Notes under the pieces: model-generated
Databases searched by the model: none
Told to the model about the DNA's origin: nothing
Seen by the model: only the letters and a program-made list of their open reading frames with translations
Program-made: the position numbers and the translations under genes
NCBI RefSeq assembly: GCF_947077775.1
Contig: NZ_CAMTTE010000001.1
Location: forward strand, 1 to 64,000
Direction of reading: 5' to 3'
Origin: Salinibacter pepae
GTDB lineage: Bacteria > Bacteroidota > Rhodothermia > Rhodothermales > Salinibacteraceae
DNA length: 64,000 nt
Part shown: positions 63,877-64,000 of the stretch, piece by piece
Position numbering within the stretch: position 1 is the stretch's first letter
Layout: every line of letters begins with the position of its first letter

Positions 63877-64000
63877 ATGGAAACGCTCCGCTGCAAGACG
63901 TGTGGATGTGAAAGTCTGCGTCCAATGCAGGTTGTCTTTGAAGAGGAGGACCAGTTCGACAACCCGCTCGGCGAGGAGCAAGAGTCTCGCTTTTATAGCT
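63877..64000 (+). CDS. Start of a small zinc-ribbon-like protein (cut by window edge)
   Basis: The last 124 bases read METLRCKTCGCESLRPMQVV, then an acidic stretch FEEEDQFDNPLGEEQESRFY. A CxxCGC pair suggests one half of a zinc ribbon. The remainder lies outside the window, so the family cannot be named. Confidence 0.4.
   Translation, partial: METLRCKTCGCESLRPMQVVFEEEDQFDNPLGEEQESRFYS

Overview
The window looks like chromosome from a Salinibacter-like extreme halophile (Rhodothermota/Bacteroidota). GC content is high, the housekeeping proteins are strongly acidic, GTG and TTG starts are common, and the core genes (HisA/F/H/B, HemA/C/D, MetG, AlaS) are full length. The genus is inferred from composition and gene content, not from a database search.

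Left part, about 1-29.8 kb, is a core region. Minus-strand genes come first: a membrane flippase-like protein cut by the window edge, lolA and thpR. A histidine cluster follows, transcribed leftward as hisB, proC, hisH, hisA, hisF and interrupted by a plus-strand cold-shock gene. Then come metG, mtnN, a heme block (hemA-hemC-hemD) with thiE convergent to it, a frameshifted membrane gene, a glycerate kinase, a secreted M14 peptidase, a DUF255 thioredoxin-fold protein, a thiolase, a DUF4097-like protein, a 3-methyladenine glycosylase and alaS.

Middle part, 29,858-55,485, is an integrated mobile element. Two identical tRNA-Ser(CGA) genes (90 identical bases) bracket it. A tyrosine recombinase lies just inside the left tRNA, and matching tandem 11-bp repeats sit just inside both ends. 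In order the element holds the integrase, an orphan TnpB whose right end runs into a decaying type I-E-like CRISPR array, membrane and degenerate genes, an AT-rich iteron-like field, an excisionase-type HTH protein, a P4/D5-family SF3 helicase, a noncoding stretch with inverted repeats, cargo genes (a HhH-like protein, a secreted SNase-Excalibur fusion, a TlpA-like thioredoxin, a stand-alone phage tail-tube homologue), a complete type I restriction-modification operon with a YgjP-like metallopeptidase and an HTH protein, then UmuD, UmuC, a HEPN-like protein and a DinB polymerase. I read this as a satellite-like integrative element that carries its own replication module, restriction system and error-prone polymerases, two of them behind gene-specific inverted repeats.

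Right part, 55.5-64 kb, is mixed chromosome: gene remnants, a small secreted protein, a GIY-YIG/DUF4357 protein, a second and closely related DinB, a glycerophosphodiester phosphodiesterase lipoprotein, a CYTH-like protein, a decayed second TnpB, and the start of a small zinc-ribbon protein cut by the window edge.
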